The notes beneath the pieces were generated by a model that did no database searches, was not told the origin of the DNA, and worked only from the letters and a program-made list of their open reading frames with translations. A stretch of 64,000 bases of DNA. Origin: an uncultured Porphyromonadaceae bacterium (GTDB lineage: Bacteria; Bacteroidota; Bacteroidia; Bacteroidales; Coprobacteraceae). Of the stretch, positions 1 through 9,745 are shown piece after piece. Each line of letters begins with the position of its first letter. Position 1 is the stretch's first letter. The stretch spans positions 1 to 64,000 of the forward strand of contig URAV01000007.1 in the NCBI GenBank assembly GCA_900545915.1. The letters are read 5' to 3'. Made by a program: the position numbers and the translations under genes.

Positions 1-152
1 AAATATTATCAGGTCATTTTTGTGTTTTCTTCCGGTCTTTTTTCTCGTTTTCCCTTGCCAGATAGCCCGCTATCCTCCTTATAAAAACAGAAAAACATCC
101 TCAATCGAAATTCTCAAACATGGCCTGAGCAAAATTTAGACGACAGACTCTG
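1..152 (+). repeat. Intergenic MITE-like repeat, copy A (5' end outside window)
   Basis: This stretch matches, base for base over long runs, the reverse complement of 32401-32581. Shared landmarks are AAATATTATCAGGTCATTTT, CAGATAGCCCGCTATC and the right end GAGCAAAATTTAGAC followed by ACTCTGA. The left terminus lies before the window. No coding potential is seen. Confidence 0.85.
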
Positions 153-399
153 AATATAGTTTGTATATCGTCACTATTAATATTAAAAGACTTTGAAGCG
201 GGTTGTATATATAGATATATTTTTATAGTAAAGAATACATTTATGGCTTTTGTGTTTCTTTTTTATATTAATAGTATAACAATATGTTGTTTTAATTGTA
301 GAATTATTATCTCAGAATATGTTTAATAACATATTTTATACTTGATAATTTTTTATAAACATTTGATTTATAATAAAATATGTGATTTTGTGTGTTTTG

Positions 400-413
400 T
401 GTGTGCGCACACA
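400..413. promoter_or_regulatory. 14-bp perfect GC-centred palindrome
   Basis: TGTGTGCGCACACA is a perfect palindrome in otherwise very AT-rich DNA about 300 bp upstream of susC. It has the form of a dimeric regulator site, but the regulator is unknown and chance or a role for the upstream gene is possible. Confidence 0.3.
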
Positions 414-493
414 TATTTGTTATTTAAAATTTATGCCATATATTTGTCCGTGAAATTGAGCCTAAATCTGTTTTTATGCCGATTGATTAGACT

Positions 494-529
494 GTCCAAA
501 TAAACGTTCGTTTATTCGGACTTTTTTTA
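494..529 (+). terminator. Rho-independent terminator or attenuator upstream of susC
   Basis: A 13-bp stem (GTCCAAATAAACG with CGTTTATTCGGAC, one mismatch, 2-nt loop) is followed directly by CTTTTTTTAT. It could end the gene upstream of the window or attenuate the PUL transcript. The left arm and loop also form half of a distant inverted repeat with 631-650. Confidence 0.6.
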
Positions 530-650
530 TTCACCAAATTTCTTCTTTAATTTTTACACAAATTTTTGTTATCAATATATTTATCGAATATCCAACACTA
601 CATATTTAAGACTTTTCATTCCGTTTAGTAAAACGAACGTTTGTTTGGAC
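494..650. promoter_or_regulatory. Inverted repeat pair upstream of susC, candidate operator
   Basis: The 20-mer at 494-513 reappears as its reverse complement at 631-650 with one difference (GTCCAAAYAAACGTTCGTTT). The second copy lies about 50-70 bp before the first possible susC start, so a regulator acting on the PUL could bind here. This is inference from symmetry and position only. Confidence 0.4.
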
Positions 651-702
651 AAAAGATGGAGTTTGTAAATAAAAGTAGATATCTATTACCATGTCTATCT
701 GA

Positions 703-3700
703 ATGTTTAAATTTTTTACTAAACTAATACATAACATGAAAAGTGGAACAGAGCGAATAGTCCGTATTGTCGGATGCCTAATGGCTTTTTTCAATTTCTT
801 ATTGCTGGTGCAGCCGATAAATGCGCAGACTTCCGGTAAAGTAAGTGTGAAAGGTGTTGTTCTGGACGAGGCGGGGGAAACATTGCCCGGTGCTACCGTT
901 ACAGAAAAAGGGACAAAAAATGTTGCAGCGACCGATTTGGATGGTAAGTTTACGATTAAAGTATCGAAAAGCGGTGCTACTTTGATCGTTTCGTATGTCG
1001 GGTATGTAACTAAAGAGGTTACATCAAAGCCGGATATGAAAGTTATTTTGTCCGAAAATTCTAAAAATCTCGATGAAGTAGTCGTTGTCGGATACGGAAC
1101 GATGAAAAAACGAGATGTGACAGGCGCTATCAGTTCTATATCCAGTAAAGATATAGAGCAGAAGATGGCGACGAATGTGTTTGAGGCTTTACAAGGACAG
1201 ACTGCCGGAATTCAGATTATTTCCGGTTCTGGTCAACCCGGGGAAACTTCTTCAATTAAAATACGTGGAACATCTACATTCTCTGCCGATGGAGTAAAAC
1301 CCCTTTATATTGTGGATGGTATTCCTTTGGATGATATTGATGGAATCAACCCAACGGATATTGCATCTATGGAAATCTTGAAAGATGCAGCTTCGGCAGC
1401 TATTTACGGTTCTCGTTCTGCTAATGGTGTGATTATCATTACAACTAAGCAAGGAGAAGCGGGTAAGCCCCGTATTGATGTGAAGTATAATCATTCATGG
1501 GGAACATTGTCTCATAAGTTGGCTCAGGCAAACCGTGCTGATCGTCGTTATTATGACAATGCTCGTCGTCAGTATTTTTTAGATAATAATATCGGTAATG
1601 CAGATGAGAGTATCCAAATGATTCAAGACTCGTTGAATGTATTTTTTAATGTAGATAATGACTATCAGGATATGATTTTGCAAACTGCACAGAAAGATCA
1701 GGTTGATATTAGCGTGGGCGGTGGTAGCGACAAAATCAAATATTTTATCAATACCGGTTATTTTAATGAAAGAGGTATAGTTCCTAATACGGCATTTCAG
1801 CGGTTGACAACTCGTATTAATTCTGATTACAAACCGGTAAAATGGATGAATATGGGTAGCCGCATCGCTCTTACTTACTCTAAAAAAGAGGGTATAAACG
1901 AGAATGCATTATTAAATGCAATGTTGAGTCGTCGTCCTTATTTCTCGACATACTACCCTGATGGCTCGCTTGTGGGAGTGTTTAACGGACAGAAAAATCC
2001 GATTGCGCAAGTCGAGTATACGACAGATTTTACAGACGCATATAAAGGGAATTTTTATCAGTTCTTTGAATTTGACATTTATAAAGGTTTAAAATTCCGT
2101 ACGAATATCAATGCCAATTTCTCGCTTAGCAAACGAAAGAAATTATATCCCAGTATTATTACGGATGAATGGCAAAAAAGTAATGAAGGCGGTTCTTATA
2201 ACTATTTAGGCTGGAACTGGATGAATGAAGATTATTTCAGTTATAGCCACAAATGGGGAGACCATAATTTTTCTGCAATGGCGGGTTTTAGTGCTCAGCG
2301 TTGGTCAAATCAAAATGAAATTCTTGTAGGGACTAATTCTTCTACCGATTATATTTATACGATGAACGCTTTTGCGTCTAATTTGACTCAAACTTCTACC
2401 GGTACATGGCAGACGAGTCATTCTTTAGCTTCTTTGTTTGCTCGTATAACTTATGATTATAAAGGACGTTATTTATTGACGGCAAATGTGCGCCGAGACG
2501 GATCTTCTCGTTTTGCTGAGAATAATAAATGGGGGAATTTCCCGTCTGCATCTGTCGGTTGGCGTATTTCTGATGAGAAGTTCATGCAATTTGCCAAACC
2601 TGCACTCGATGATGCAAAGATTCGTGTAAGTTATGGTGTAACCGGAAATGAGTCTATCGGAAATTACGATTACGTATATACTTATTCTCCGAGCACTATT
2701 TATGACGGTGTCGGAGGCGTTTCTGCAACTCGTATCGGTAAAGACAACCTGAAATGGGAAGAGACGAAACAGTTTGATATCGGTCTTGACCTTTCTTTCT
2801 GGAATAGCCGTCTTACCGCTACATTTGATTACTATGACAAATATACTTCAGGATTGTTGGCAGATTATGAACTTCCGAAGGAGTCGGGTTTTTCAACGAT
2901 GAAAACCAATGTGGGCGAGGTCAGCAACCGAGGATTCGAAGTCGCTATTGCCGGAGATATCATCCGTACAAAAAATTTCCGATGGAATGCTTCGTTTAAT
3001 ATTTCACGAAACATAAATCAGATAGAGCGTCTTTCTGAAGGTAAAGCTTATTTGGAAGGAGATTTATGGTGGATGCAAGAAGGAGGACGTATCGGAGACT
3101 TCTATGGATATAAATATATCAATGTTTTCCAATATGATGAGTCTAATGCTTTTGCCGAAGGATCATGGCAACAGCTTACACCGGTTTTTGAAAATGGTGT
3201 GTTTCAAAATAAATATTTATTGAATGGAACGGAATATACCGGTAAAGTCTTGCAGAAAACTTTACCGAACGGAAAACCTTTCCGCGGAGGAGATATTAAC
3301 TGGGAAGAACCGGAAGGCAGTCGTGACGGAATTATCGATGATAATGACCGTATGATTATCGGCAATGCGCTTCCTGATGTTACAGGAGGTCTTAGTACTC
3401 AGTTTACGTATAAGGATTGGAGTTTGTTTATTTCTTTTTATTACTCTTTGGGTGGAGAGATTTACAACTTCGGTGAGCATAACCGGAATATGTTTAAATA
3501 TACCGGAACGACACCTTCTCCGGATGTAATTTATAATACATGGTTGAAACAGGGAGATATAGCCCTTTATCCGAGACCTTATAATGATGAATATGATAAT
3601 GCCCGTTATGCTAACTCTTTCTATGTCGAAGACGGTTCTTTCATCCGATTACAGAATGTGCGGTTAAGTTATAACCTACCGAAAAATTGGTGTCGGAAGT

Positions 3701-3873
3701 GTGGTGTAAAAGGTATAAATCTGTATGCTTTTGTAAATAACGCTCTTACTTGGACTAAATATTCGGGATTTGATCCGGAGTTTTCGACAAGCGATCCGTT
3801 ACAAATCGGTCGGGATAATTATCGTTACCCGAAAAAAAGAGAATATGGTGTAGGTATGTCTGTTAATTTTTAA
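703..3873 (+). CDS. susC: SusC/RagA-family TonB-linked outer-membrane transporter
   Basis: TonB-dependent importer that moves glycan fragments across the outer membrane together with its SusD lid. In order it shows a signal peptide ending near PINAQ, a carboxypeptidase-regulatory-like domain (about residues 46-110, GVVLDEAGETLPGATV), a TonB-box-like stretch (DEVVVVGYG), a plug with the SusC hallmarks LQGQTAGIQI, PLYIVDGIPL and SRSANGVIIITTKQG, then a long beta-barrel ending in a terminal Phe (GVGMSVNF). At 1056 residues it is normal for the family. ATG 703 gives an odd 11-residue lead; ATG 736 (MKSGTERIVRIVGCLMAFF) gives a more typical signal peptide and may be the true start. It is first of at least four genes in one direction and is followed by susD after 11 bp, so co-transcription is likely. 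Family certain; substrate unknown. Confidence 0.96.
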   Translation: MFKFFTKLIHNMKSGTERIVRIVGCLMAFFNFLLLVQPINAQTSGKVSVKGVVLDEAGETLPGATVTEKGTKNVAATDLDGKFTIKVSKSGATLIVSYVGYVTKEVTSKPDMKVILSENSKNLDEVVVVGYGTMKKRDVTGAISSISSKDIEQKMATNVFEALQGQTAGIQIISGSGQPGETSSIKIRGTSTFSADGVKPLYIVDGIPLDDIDGINPTDIASMEILKDAASAAIYGSRSANGVIIITTKQGEAGKPRIDVKYNHSWGTLSHKLAQANRADRRYYDNARRQYFLDNNIGNADESIQMIQDSLNVFFNVDNDYQDMILQTAQKDQVDISVGGGSDKIKYFINTGYFNERGIVPNTAFQRLTTRINSDYKPVKWMNMGSRIALTYSKKEGINENALLNAMLSRRPYFSTYYPDGSLVGVFNGQKNPIAQVEYTTDFTDAYKGNFYQFFEFDIYKGLKFRTNINANFSLSKRKKLYPSIITDEWQKSNEGGSYNYLGWNWMNEDYFSYSHKWGDHNFSAMAGFSAQRWSNQNEILVGTNSSTDYIYTMNAFASNLTQTSTGTWQTSHSLASLFARITYDYKGRYLLTANVRRDGSSRFAENNKWGNFPSASVGWRISDEKFMQFAKPALDDAKIRVSYGVTGNESIGNYDYVYTYSPSTIYDGVGGVSATRIGKDNLKWEETKQFDIGLDLSFWNSRLTATFDYYDKYTSGLLADYELPKESGFSTMKTNVGEVSNRGFEVAIAGDIIRTKNFRWNASFNISRNINQIERLSEGKAYLEGDLWWMQEGGRIGDFYGYKYINVFQYDESNAFAEGSWQQLTPVFENGVFQNKYLLNGTEYTGKVLQKTLPNGKPFRGGDINWEEPEGSRDGIIDDNDRMIIGNALPDVTGGLSTQFTYKDWSLFISFYYSLGGEIYNFGEHNRNMFKYTGTTPSPDVIYNTWLKQGDIALYPRPYNDEYDNARYANSFYVEDGSFIRLQNVRLSYNLPKNWCRKCGVKGINLYAFVNNALTWTKYSGFDPEFSTSDPLQIGRDNYRYPKKREYGVGMSVNF

Positions 3874-3884
3874 TCGAAACTACT

Positions 3885-5318
3885 ATGAATAAGATAAAGT
3901 TATTTTTTGGAGTTGCCGCACTTGCTTTTTCGTTGAGTTCTTGCGAGGCATTTCTTGAGGAAGAGCCGATAAGTGAAATACCGGTAGAAGAGATGTGGCA
4001 AACTTCACGGGATGTAAAAGCCGGAGTAAATGAAATTTACGGACTTTTCCGTACGACTATGCGGAAGAATTATTTCTACTGGGGAGAGTTCCGTTCAGAC
4101 AATATGTCTCCCGGTTCTTCTTCTGCGGCAGATCAACAAAGAGTTATCGATAACTTGATAACGACGAGTCATGAATGTGCCAAGTGGACAGATTTATATA
4201 AAATGATCAATCAGGCGAATTTGGCGATTAAGTATATTCCGACAGTCGATATGCCTTCTATCGCTACCCGTAACGATTATTTAGGACAGGCCTATGCCAT
4301 GAGAGCTCTCGGTTATTTTTACGCTATTCGCGTTTGGGGAGACGTACCTTTGTTTACCGAGCCGAACGAAAAGTATAGCACTGATCTGTATAAAGAGCGT
4401 ACCGATAAAAATTATATCCTTAGGAATGTGATTCTTGAAGACCTTAAAAAGGCTGAAGAATTAATGGATAAAACGAATAATAAGGAACGGAAACGTATCT
4501 CTATTTATGGCGTTTGGGCTATTATGGCAGATGTGTATATGTGGCTTGAGGAGTATAATTTGGCAGATCAGACTATCGATAAGATGTCCGGAGACGCTAC
4601 GTTTATGAAACTTGAAACAAGTATTGAGAATTGGCGGAAAATGTTTGTGGAAGAGCTGAACGGAAAACCTTCGGATGATACTCCTGAGAATGATGAATAC
4701 ACGACTAAAGAACTCATCTTTGTTGTTCATTTTGATATGGACGAAGTGGGATCGAGCGGATATAGTTATATGTATCAATGGTTTACTGGATCGGGAAACC
4801 GTGCCGCCGTTTTATCGGATGCTATTCTTGAAAAATTTTCTGATGATGATTTAAGAAAAGCATATACAACTCAGTATTATCAAAATGGATGGGAGCTCAA
4901 TAAATTTATCGGAGGAACAATCAGTACGACTTTAAATAAGACATGTGAAGTGGCTTATCCTATTTACCGCTATTCAGATATGATTTTGTTACAGGCCGAA
5001 GCGCGTGCCCGTATGGGAAAATGGGAAGAAGCGTTGGATTTGGTAAAACAGATTCGCGACCGTGCCGGGTTGACAACCGCTACGTCTATGGATTTTGCTT
5101 CGGAGGACGATATTATCAATTATATTTTGGATGAACGTCAAATAGAGTTGGTCGGAGAAGGACGCCGTTGGTTCGATTTGTTGCGTACGAAAAAGTGGAA
5201 AGAAGTCATGGAGCCTATTAATGGAATGAACCAAGATGGAAATGAACTTTTCCCGATACACTATTCCCATATCAATGAGAATCCGAAATTAACACAGAAT
5301 CCGTATTACGGTAAGTAA
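3885..5318 (+). CDS. susD: SusD/RagB-family surface glycan-binding lipoprotein
   Basis: Surface lipoprotein that captures glycan and closes over the SusC barrel. The signal peptide ends in a lipobox with Cys20 (FSLSSC), followed by EAFLEEEPIS. The helical TPR-like SusD fold is supported by the N-terminal PISEIPVEEMW segment, the TPR-region YAMRALGYFYAIRVWGDVPLF and the typical C-terminal ILDERQIELVGEGRRWFDLLR. The protein ends a few residues after NPYYGK, as SusD proteins often do. Length (477 aa) is usual. It starts 11 bp after susC, and the two products almost certainly form a complex. Ligand cannot be read from sequence. Confidence 0.96.
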   Translation: MNKIKLFFGVAALAFSLSSCEAFLEEEPISEIPVEEMWQTSRDVKAGVNEIYGLFRTTMRKNYFYWGEFRSDNMSPGSSSAADQQRVIDNLITTSHECAKWTDLYKMINQANLAIKYIPTVDMPSIATRNDYLGQAYAMRALGYFYAIRVWGDVPLFTEPNEKYSTDLYKERTDKNYILRNVILEDLKKAEELMDKTNNKERKRISIYGVWAIMADVYMWLEEYNLADQTIDKMSGDATFMKLETSIENWRKMFVEELNGKPSDDTPENDEYTTKELIFVVHFDMDEVGSSGYSYMYQWFTGSGNRAAVLSDAILEKFSDDDLRKAYTTQYYQNGWELNKFIGGTISTTLNKTCEVAYPIYRYSDMILLQAEARARMGKWEEALDLVKQIRDRAGLTTATSMDFASEDDIINYILDERQIELVGEGRRWFDLLRTKKWKEVMEPINGMNQDGNELFPIHYSHINENPKLTQNPYYGK

Positions 5319-5345
5319 AAATAACCACATCTAAAATATAGAATC

Positions 5346-5957
5346 ATGTTGAAGAATTTATTAAATAAGATAGCGGTTCTACTGGTCATTATCGGTACGA
5401 TGAATAGTTGTGACATGCCGTTGCAGAAAAATTACGACTATGAAAGTTCCGTTCTTGATCCGCATGTGAATATGACTGCATGGGAGTATATTAATTCTCG
5501 TCCGGATATATTTTCAACCTATATCGAAGCAATAGAATATACCGGAATGAAAGATTATTTTACTCAGACTGATACCGAATATACTTTTTTGGCATTGAAC
5601 AACACTGCCATGAAAAATTTTATGGCAGATCGTTTTCCGGGAATATCATCTATTTCTGATTGTGATATGGAAAGCGTAAAAAAATTATTGCAGTATCATA
5701 TTATTGAAGGAAGTTATAGCGCTTATGGAGATTTGCCCGTAGAAGCGATCCATGTTCTTACTTTGCTAAGAGGAGAAGAAGGTCTTATGACTATCCTGGT
5801 ACGGAAAAATCCATGGCAAGCAGATGCGGGTAAAGTGATTATCAATGATACGGGGACAAATGGAAATTCTCCGATGAGGGGAGCTATCACCAGCAATATT
5901 ATGCCTGTAAACGGAGTAATTCATGTCTTTGAATCATATTGCTATTATAAAAAATAG
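5346..5957 (+). CDS. Fasciclin (FAS1)-domain lipoprotein of the PUL
   Basis: A 203-residue lipoprotein with lipobox Cys22 (TMNSC). The mature part looks like one FAS1 domain: YTFLALNNTAMKNF corresponds to the H1 region (usual form TVFAPTNEAF), LLQYHIIEG to the segment before H2, and IMPVNGVIHVF to H2. FAS1 domains generally mediate adhesion or glycan binding. The gene follows susD by 27 bp and precedes another surface lipoprotein by 35 bp. It sits where SusE/SusF-type accessory binding proteins are encoded in other PULs, so an accessory surface-binding role is inferred. No catalytic residues are expected or seen. Confidence 0.75.
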   Translation: MLKNLLNKIAVLLVIIGTMNSCDMPLQKNYDYESSVLDPHVNMTAWEYINSRPDIFSTYIEAIEYTGMKDYFTQTDTEYTFLALNNTAMKNFMADRFPGISSISDCDMESVKKLLQYHIIEGSYSAYGDLPVEAIHVLTLLRGEEGLMTILVRKNPWQADAGKVIINDTGTNGNSPMRGAITSNIMPVNGVIHVFESYCYYKK

Positions 5958-5992
5958 TTTATCATAAGTAGTAACGCTTAATATATAAACGT

Positions 5993-7534
5993 ATGTTAAA
6001 AAAAATATTATCAATATTGTTTCTTACAGCTTGCATTTTACCGTTTTCGAGCTGTAAAGATGATGAAGAGACCTTAGATCCGTCATTGAGCCAACCGGTT
6101 ATTAAGTTCGCTTATGATGATCTTCAGGCCGATATGAATGAAGTGGATAATTTGCCGGTAGTCGCTGTTATCCGTTCTGAGCTTGGACTGAAAAAAGTTA
6201 TAATGCAAATCGAGACGGAAACAGGGATGATCGATTATAAAACGGTAACGACGTTCTTTAATGAGAAGGCATATAGCCTGTCTGAGAACCTGAACTATCA
6301 GGAAGATTATAAGGCTTTTGTCGTTACTGCGATCGATAAACTGAACCGGGAAGCCAAAGCGACTTTGGAGTTAGGAGTTACGGGAATAAAAGAAGGTCCG
6401 TCGATAGTCTTTGACCCTGAATCGATTACTTATGATGAGTTGGTTGGCGGGGATATGCCGAAAACGCATTTCACGGTAACTTCTGTTGCCGGATTGAAGA
6501 AGATCGAGATGTATCTTGTGTCGGAAAGCGGACAAATGCAATATGGTTTCCCGATCGAGTTTGATAATGCTGAGACCGAATATGTTTTTGATGAGCAGAT
6601 TATGTATATGGAAGGGGACAAAGGTTTTAAAGTAAAAGCTACCGATGTTTACGGACAAGTGAAAATCGTTACGATGACGGTAAATTATCTGACACCAGCA
6701 CCTCCGACTATCACGTTGAAAGAAGATACTGTATTTGCGGATAAGGATGAAACGAAAGCGATTACATTGCGTATGGAATCTCAACGCGGTATCCGCAATG
6801 TGAAAATTTATCGTATAGAAGATTCGCAAGAGGTGCTTGCCGCTACGAAAGATTTTGCAGACTCACCTCTTTCGGTTACCGAATCTTTGGATGTATTGTT
6901 GACGAATGCGACATCTAAGCTGAAAATTGTGGCTACCGATGTTGTGGATAAGACATCGGAGGCGACGATGACGGCGATTGTCAATATGGATTTTGTCGCT
7001 AATCTTTCTGTCGGCAGCCAGATATTGGCTAATGGGAATGCAAATTATCCGGATGTATATGCCTTGATTTCATTGAAAGATATGAAGACTTATTCGGTAG
7101 ATTATGCACTTGAAAGTTCGGCCAACGCTTCAAATGTAGATCTCAAATTTTATGCTTATGGCGGACAAGGGGTATTGCGTATGTATGCAATAGATGGAGG
7201 TAATGATACGAAATGTTCTGAATTTAAAGGAAAGAACGGATCGGTAGCAGATATGGAGGTTCAAAACAAAACTCGTTTGTTGGCAGTTCCCGGATTTGAT
7301 TTCGATAATGCCACGGCAGAGTCTATATCGAATGCTATTTCTGCATCTAATATAACATCGAACAAAATCAATCCGTTTGTTGTCGGAGATATAATTGCAT
7401 TTAAAACGGTAGATACCTCTACTGCAGGAGGCGGCCGTATCGGTGTAATGAAAATCTTGAGCGATACGCAGGTTGTGTCGAATAATCCGACAGCCCGTAT
7501 CATAACAGTATCGATCAAGCTTCCGAAAAAATAA
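5993..7534 (+). CDS. Surface lipoprotein with Ig-like repeats and a C-terminal domain shared with 17428-18837
   Basis: SusE/F-position lipoprotein. The signal peptide ends at Cys21 (PFSSC), followed by KDDEE, which matches the acidic lipoprotein export signal (K-D/E-D/E) that directs Bacteroidota lipoproteins to the cell surface. Residues about 35-330 contain three similar beta-rich modules of about 100 aa, each with a phrase like LGLKKVIMQIET, VAGLKKIEMYL or QRGIRNVKIYR. Residues about 333-511 form a separate domain (VANLSVGSQ, LISLKDMKTYSVD, LRMYAIDGG, DFDNATAESI, VVGDIIAFKT, TVSIKL). That domain recurs twice in the protein at 17428-18837, and I do not recognise it as a named family. Most likely a glycan-binding surface protein; specificity unknown. 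Confidence 0.7.
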   Translation: MLKKILSILFLTACILPFSSCKDDEETLDPSLSQPVIKFAYDDLQADMNEVDNLPVVAVIRSELGLKKVIMQIETETGMIDYKTVTTFFNEKAYSLSENLNYQEDYKAFVVTAIDKLNREAKATLELGVTGIKEGPSIVFDPESITYDELVGGDMPKTHFTVTSVAGLKKIEMYLVSESGQMQYGFPIEFDNAETEYVFDEQIMYMEGDKGFKVKATDVYGQVKIVTMTVNYLTPAPPTITLKEDTVFADKDETKAITLRMESQRGIRNVKIYRIEDSQEVLAATKDFADSPLSVTESLDVLLTNATSKLKIVATDVVDKTSEATMTAIVNMDFVANLSVGSQILANGNANYPDVYALISLKDMKTYSVDYALESSANASNVDLKFYAYGGQGVLRMYAIDGGNDTKCSEFKGKNGSVADMEVQNKTRLLAVPGFDFDNATAESISNAISASNITSNKINPFVVGDIIAFKTVDTSTAGGGRIGVMKILSDTQVVSNNPTARIITVSIKLPKK

Positions 7535-7552
7535 ATCTTGAATGAAAATATG

Positions 7553-7595
7553 CGGTATGGCATTTTTATATGCTATACCGTGTATTCTCTTTTTT
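7553..7595 (+). terminator. Hairpin between the binding-protein genes and the glycosidase genes
   Basis: CGGTATGGCAT (7553-7563) pairs with ATGCTATACCG (7570-7580) with one mismatch, followed by TGTATTCTCTTTTTT. It is placed between the SusCD/lipoprotein genes and the enzyme genes. It may act as a partial terminator that lowers enzyme expression relative to the transporter. Confidence 0.55.
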
Positions 7596-7641
7596 CGTAA
7601 TCCTAATCAAGAATGTATAACTTCTGTTCAAATAGTGTTTT

Positions 7642-9726
7642 ATGAAAAGATTATTGACTTTATTTCTGCTGACGGTTTTACTTTTTCCCGTTTATTCGCA
7701 AAAAAAGGTATATGCCGATTATCATGGAATCCGCCGTACCCGTCTCTATGACGGTGAATTCGGAGAATGGAAGTATGCTTCGAAAATGACTTACAGCCCG
7801 GAAAAGTCAGGCGTTACTCAATTAACGTATAATCCTGATCTGATTTTGGCGAATGGACAGCATAATATCGCGGCCTATGAATATCCTTTGGTGGGTATGC
7901 AATCGCAATACGATCCGGATAATATCGAATATCAAGTATTAAGTGCCAAAACTGCCGGGATTGACGGATTTTTTGTGGAATGGGGTTATATAGACCATAC
8001 ATCGAACACTCTTTTGCAAAAAATTCAGGAGGTTGCGAAAAAGTATGATTTTGAAGTGGGCGTTAATATTTGTGATGGATGGTTGATGGAAAAGGGATGG
8101 CATGCCGGTACACGAGAAGAGAACGTAGAGTATTTTATTACCTGTATGCAATATCTTATAGATAATGTGTTTACCGGTTCGACAGCACCGATTGTCAATG
8201 GTAAACCTGTATTTTATTTGTTTCATGACGGATTTACCGCCGAAGAGTTTAAAACGATTCGTGAACATACTTATACGTATCCGGATGATTATCCGGTAAG
8301 CGGTACGGATAAATTTCCGAATGTAATTATGCGTACGACACTTAACCCGTCTTTGACGAACGATGTATATACTCCTAAAAGTCCGTTGACACAAGCCGGT
8401 TCTGAATGGGTGACTGAAAATAAAGTCGTGCCTACACCTTGGATGCCTGAACGCATACGTACCGGTTATCATCTGACTCCTAAATTTCACCGATATGCTT
8501 CTGCTGATGATTGTGAAATATTTTTGAATGCTTTTGCTACGACGGTATGGCGTTCGGGATATCCCGTCAAATCGGGATTTGTAGCTCCCGGAATGAATAA
8601 CTACGGGTGTGGAGGATGGTCAACGACCGGAAAACTTTCTTATATTCCGAGAGATAATGGAGATACCTATGAGAGAATGTGGGAATTGAATCTGAAATAT
8701 AAGAATATGTTAAACATGATTTATATCGGATCATGGAATGATTATACCGAAGGGCATGAAATCGAACCGACTGTCGAGAACGGAGATCGTGATTTGCGTA
8801 TGACGCTTAAATATGCGACACAGTTTAAAGGCGAAACCTCTTATGATGAATCGGGTATAACCCTGCCGCTCGAACTATTTAAGTTACGTAAGAAAGCTGA
8901 GTTTTTTACTCTTTGCGGCATAGACGGTTCTGCCTATACTTCTGATCTTGATAAGATAGCCATGTCTATATCCGATGGAGATTACGCCGATGCAGAATCG
9001 GAGATTGAGGATATGAAAGACCGGTTTGCTCAGTTGGAAGCAGGGATAACTTCAGAAAGTTATCATATCGATGCAGCCGGTTTGACGATTACAGGCTCAT
9101 TGAATGATGACGGTGAATATGTATTGTCTAATAGCCGTACCGGAGTAACGATAAAAGACAATGATCTTAAAGGTAAATTGGCTGCCCAGAATTATGAGGG
9201 ATATATGAATTTCGAATATTGGGATGACACATGGGGTAAGAATATCAATATCGTATCCGGAACATATAAAGAACCCCGAGATCTGTTCAAAACGATAGCA
9301 CAACTTAAGCATGAAGGATTGGGTGCATGGAAAACTGCGAAAATACGCTTATATAAAGAGAATGTAAAATATGGTGCAGAATCGGGAAATAGCGATATTT
9401 CGTTTTATGGAGACGATTCGAAGGTTTCTAAGATCAGAAATCTGTCATTTGATTTTACCGTTTATTCGACAACATCGGGAGCTGTTTCAAAATCGGTATC
9501 CGAAGCATCTGTACGGCTTTTTATGTCCGGGAAAAAACTGAATATTCTTAATGCAGGGGAAAATGCTCGTTTGCAGATATATAATGCTGCTGGGGGAAGT
9601 TCGGTTTGTGATATGCTTGTGACAAAAACGGTTGAAACAGTAGATCTTACAAGTTTGTCTTCGGGAGTGTATATTGCGGTTATTGTTTCGGACAGCCAGT
9701 ATTCCTCATGCAAGTTTATCCGTTAA
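7642..9726 (+). CDS. GH71/GH99-like glycosidase with C-terminal T9SS sorting domain
   Basis: Predicted secreted endo-acting glycosidase of the GH71/GH99-like TIM-barrel group. A signal peptide (to about residue 20, FPVYSQ) has no lipobox. Catalytic-domain landmarks are KVYADYHGIRR, YPLVGMQSQYDPD, EYQVLSAKTAGIDGFFVEWG, GVNICDGW and near the end of the barrel IYIGSWNDYTEGHEIEPT. A second beta-rich module starts near NYEGYMNFEYW. The last 70 or so residues (KKLNILNAGENARLQIYNAA to SSGVYIAVIVSDSQYSSCKF) look like a type-A T9SS C-terminal signal, implying export by the Por system and processing by PorU. Its neighbour at 9746 is a paralogue without this tail. GH71 enzymes cut alpha-1,3-glucan and GH99 alpha-mannan; which applies here is not decided by sequence reading. 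Confidence 0.75.
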   Translation: MKRLLTLFLLTVLLFPVYSQKKVYADYHGIRRTRLYDGEFGEWKYASKMTYSPEKSGVTQLTYNPDLILANGQHNIAAYEYPLVGMQSQYDPDNIEYQVLSAKTAGIDGFFVEWGYIDHTSNTLLQKIQEVAKKYDFEVGVNICDGWLMEKGWHAGTREENVEYFITCMQYLIDNVFTGSTAPIVNGKPVFYLFHDGFTAEEFKTIREHTYTYPDDYPVSGTDKFPNVIMRTTLNPSLTNDVYTPKSPLTQAGSEWVTENKVVPTPWMPERIRTGYHLTPKFHRYASADDCEIFLNAFATTVWRSGYPVKSGFVAPGMNNYGCGGWSTTGKLSYIPRDNGDTYERMWELNLKYKNMLNMIYIGSWNDYTEGHEIEPTVENGDRDLRMTLKYATQFKGETSYDESGITLPLELFKLRKKAEFFTLCGIDGSAYTSDLDKIAMSISDGDYADAESEIEDMKDRFAQLEAGITSESYHIDAAGLTITGSLNDDGEYVLSNSRTGVTIKDNDLKGKLAAQNYEGYMNFEYWDDTWGKNINIVSGTYKEPRDLFKTIAQLKHEGLGAWKTAKIRLYKENVKYGAESGNSDISFYGDDSKVSKIRNLSFDFTVYSTTSGAVSKSVSEASVRLFMSGKKLNILNAGENARLQIYNAAGGSSVCDMLVTKTVETVDLTSLSSGVYIAVIVSDSQYSSCKFIR

Positions 9727-9745
9727 CCGATAAAATATCCGGATC

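Noticed and set aside
7542..7751. Small open frame between the lipoprotein and the first glycosidase
   Set aside because: It runs across a hairpin and into the start of the glycosidase in another frame; no homology features.
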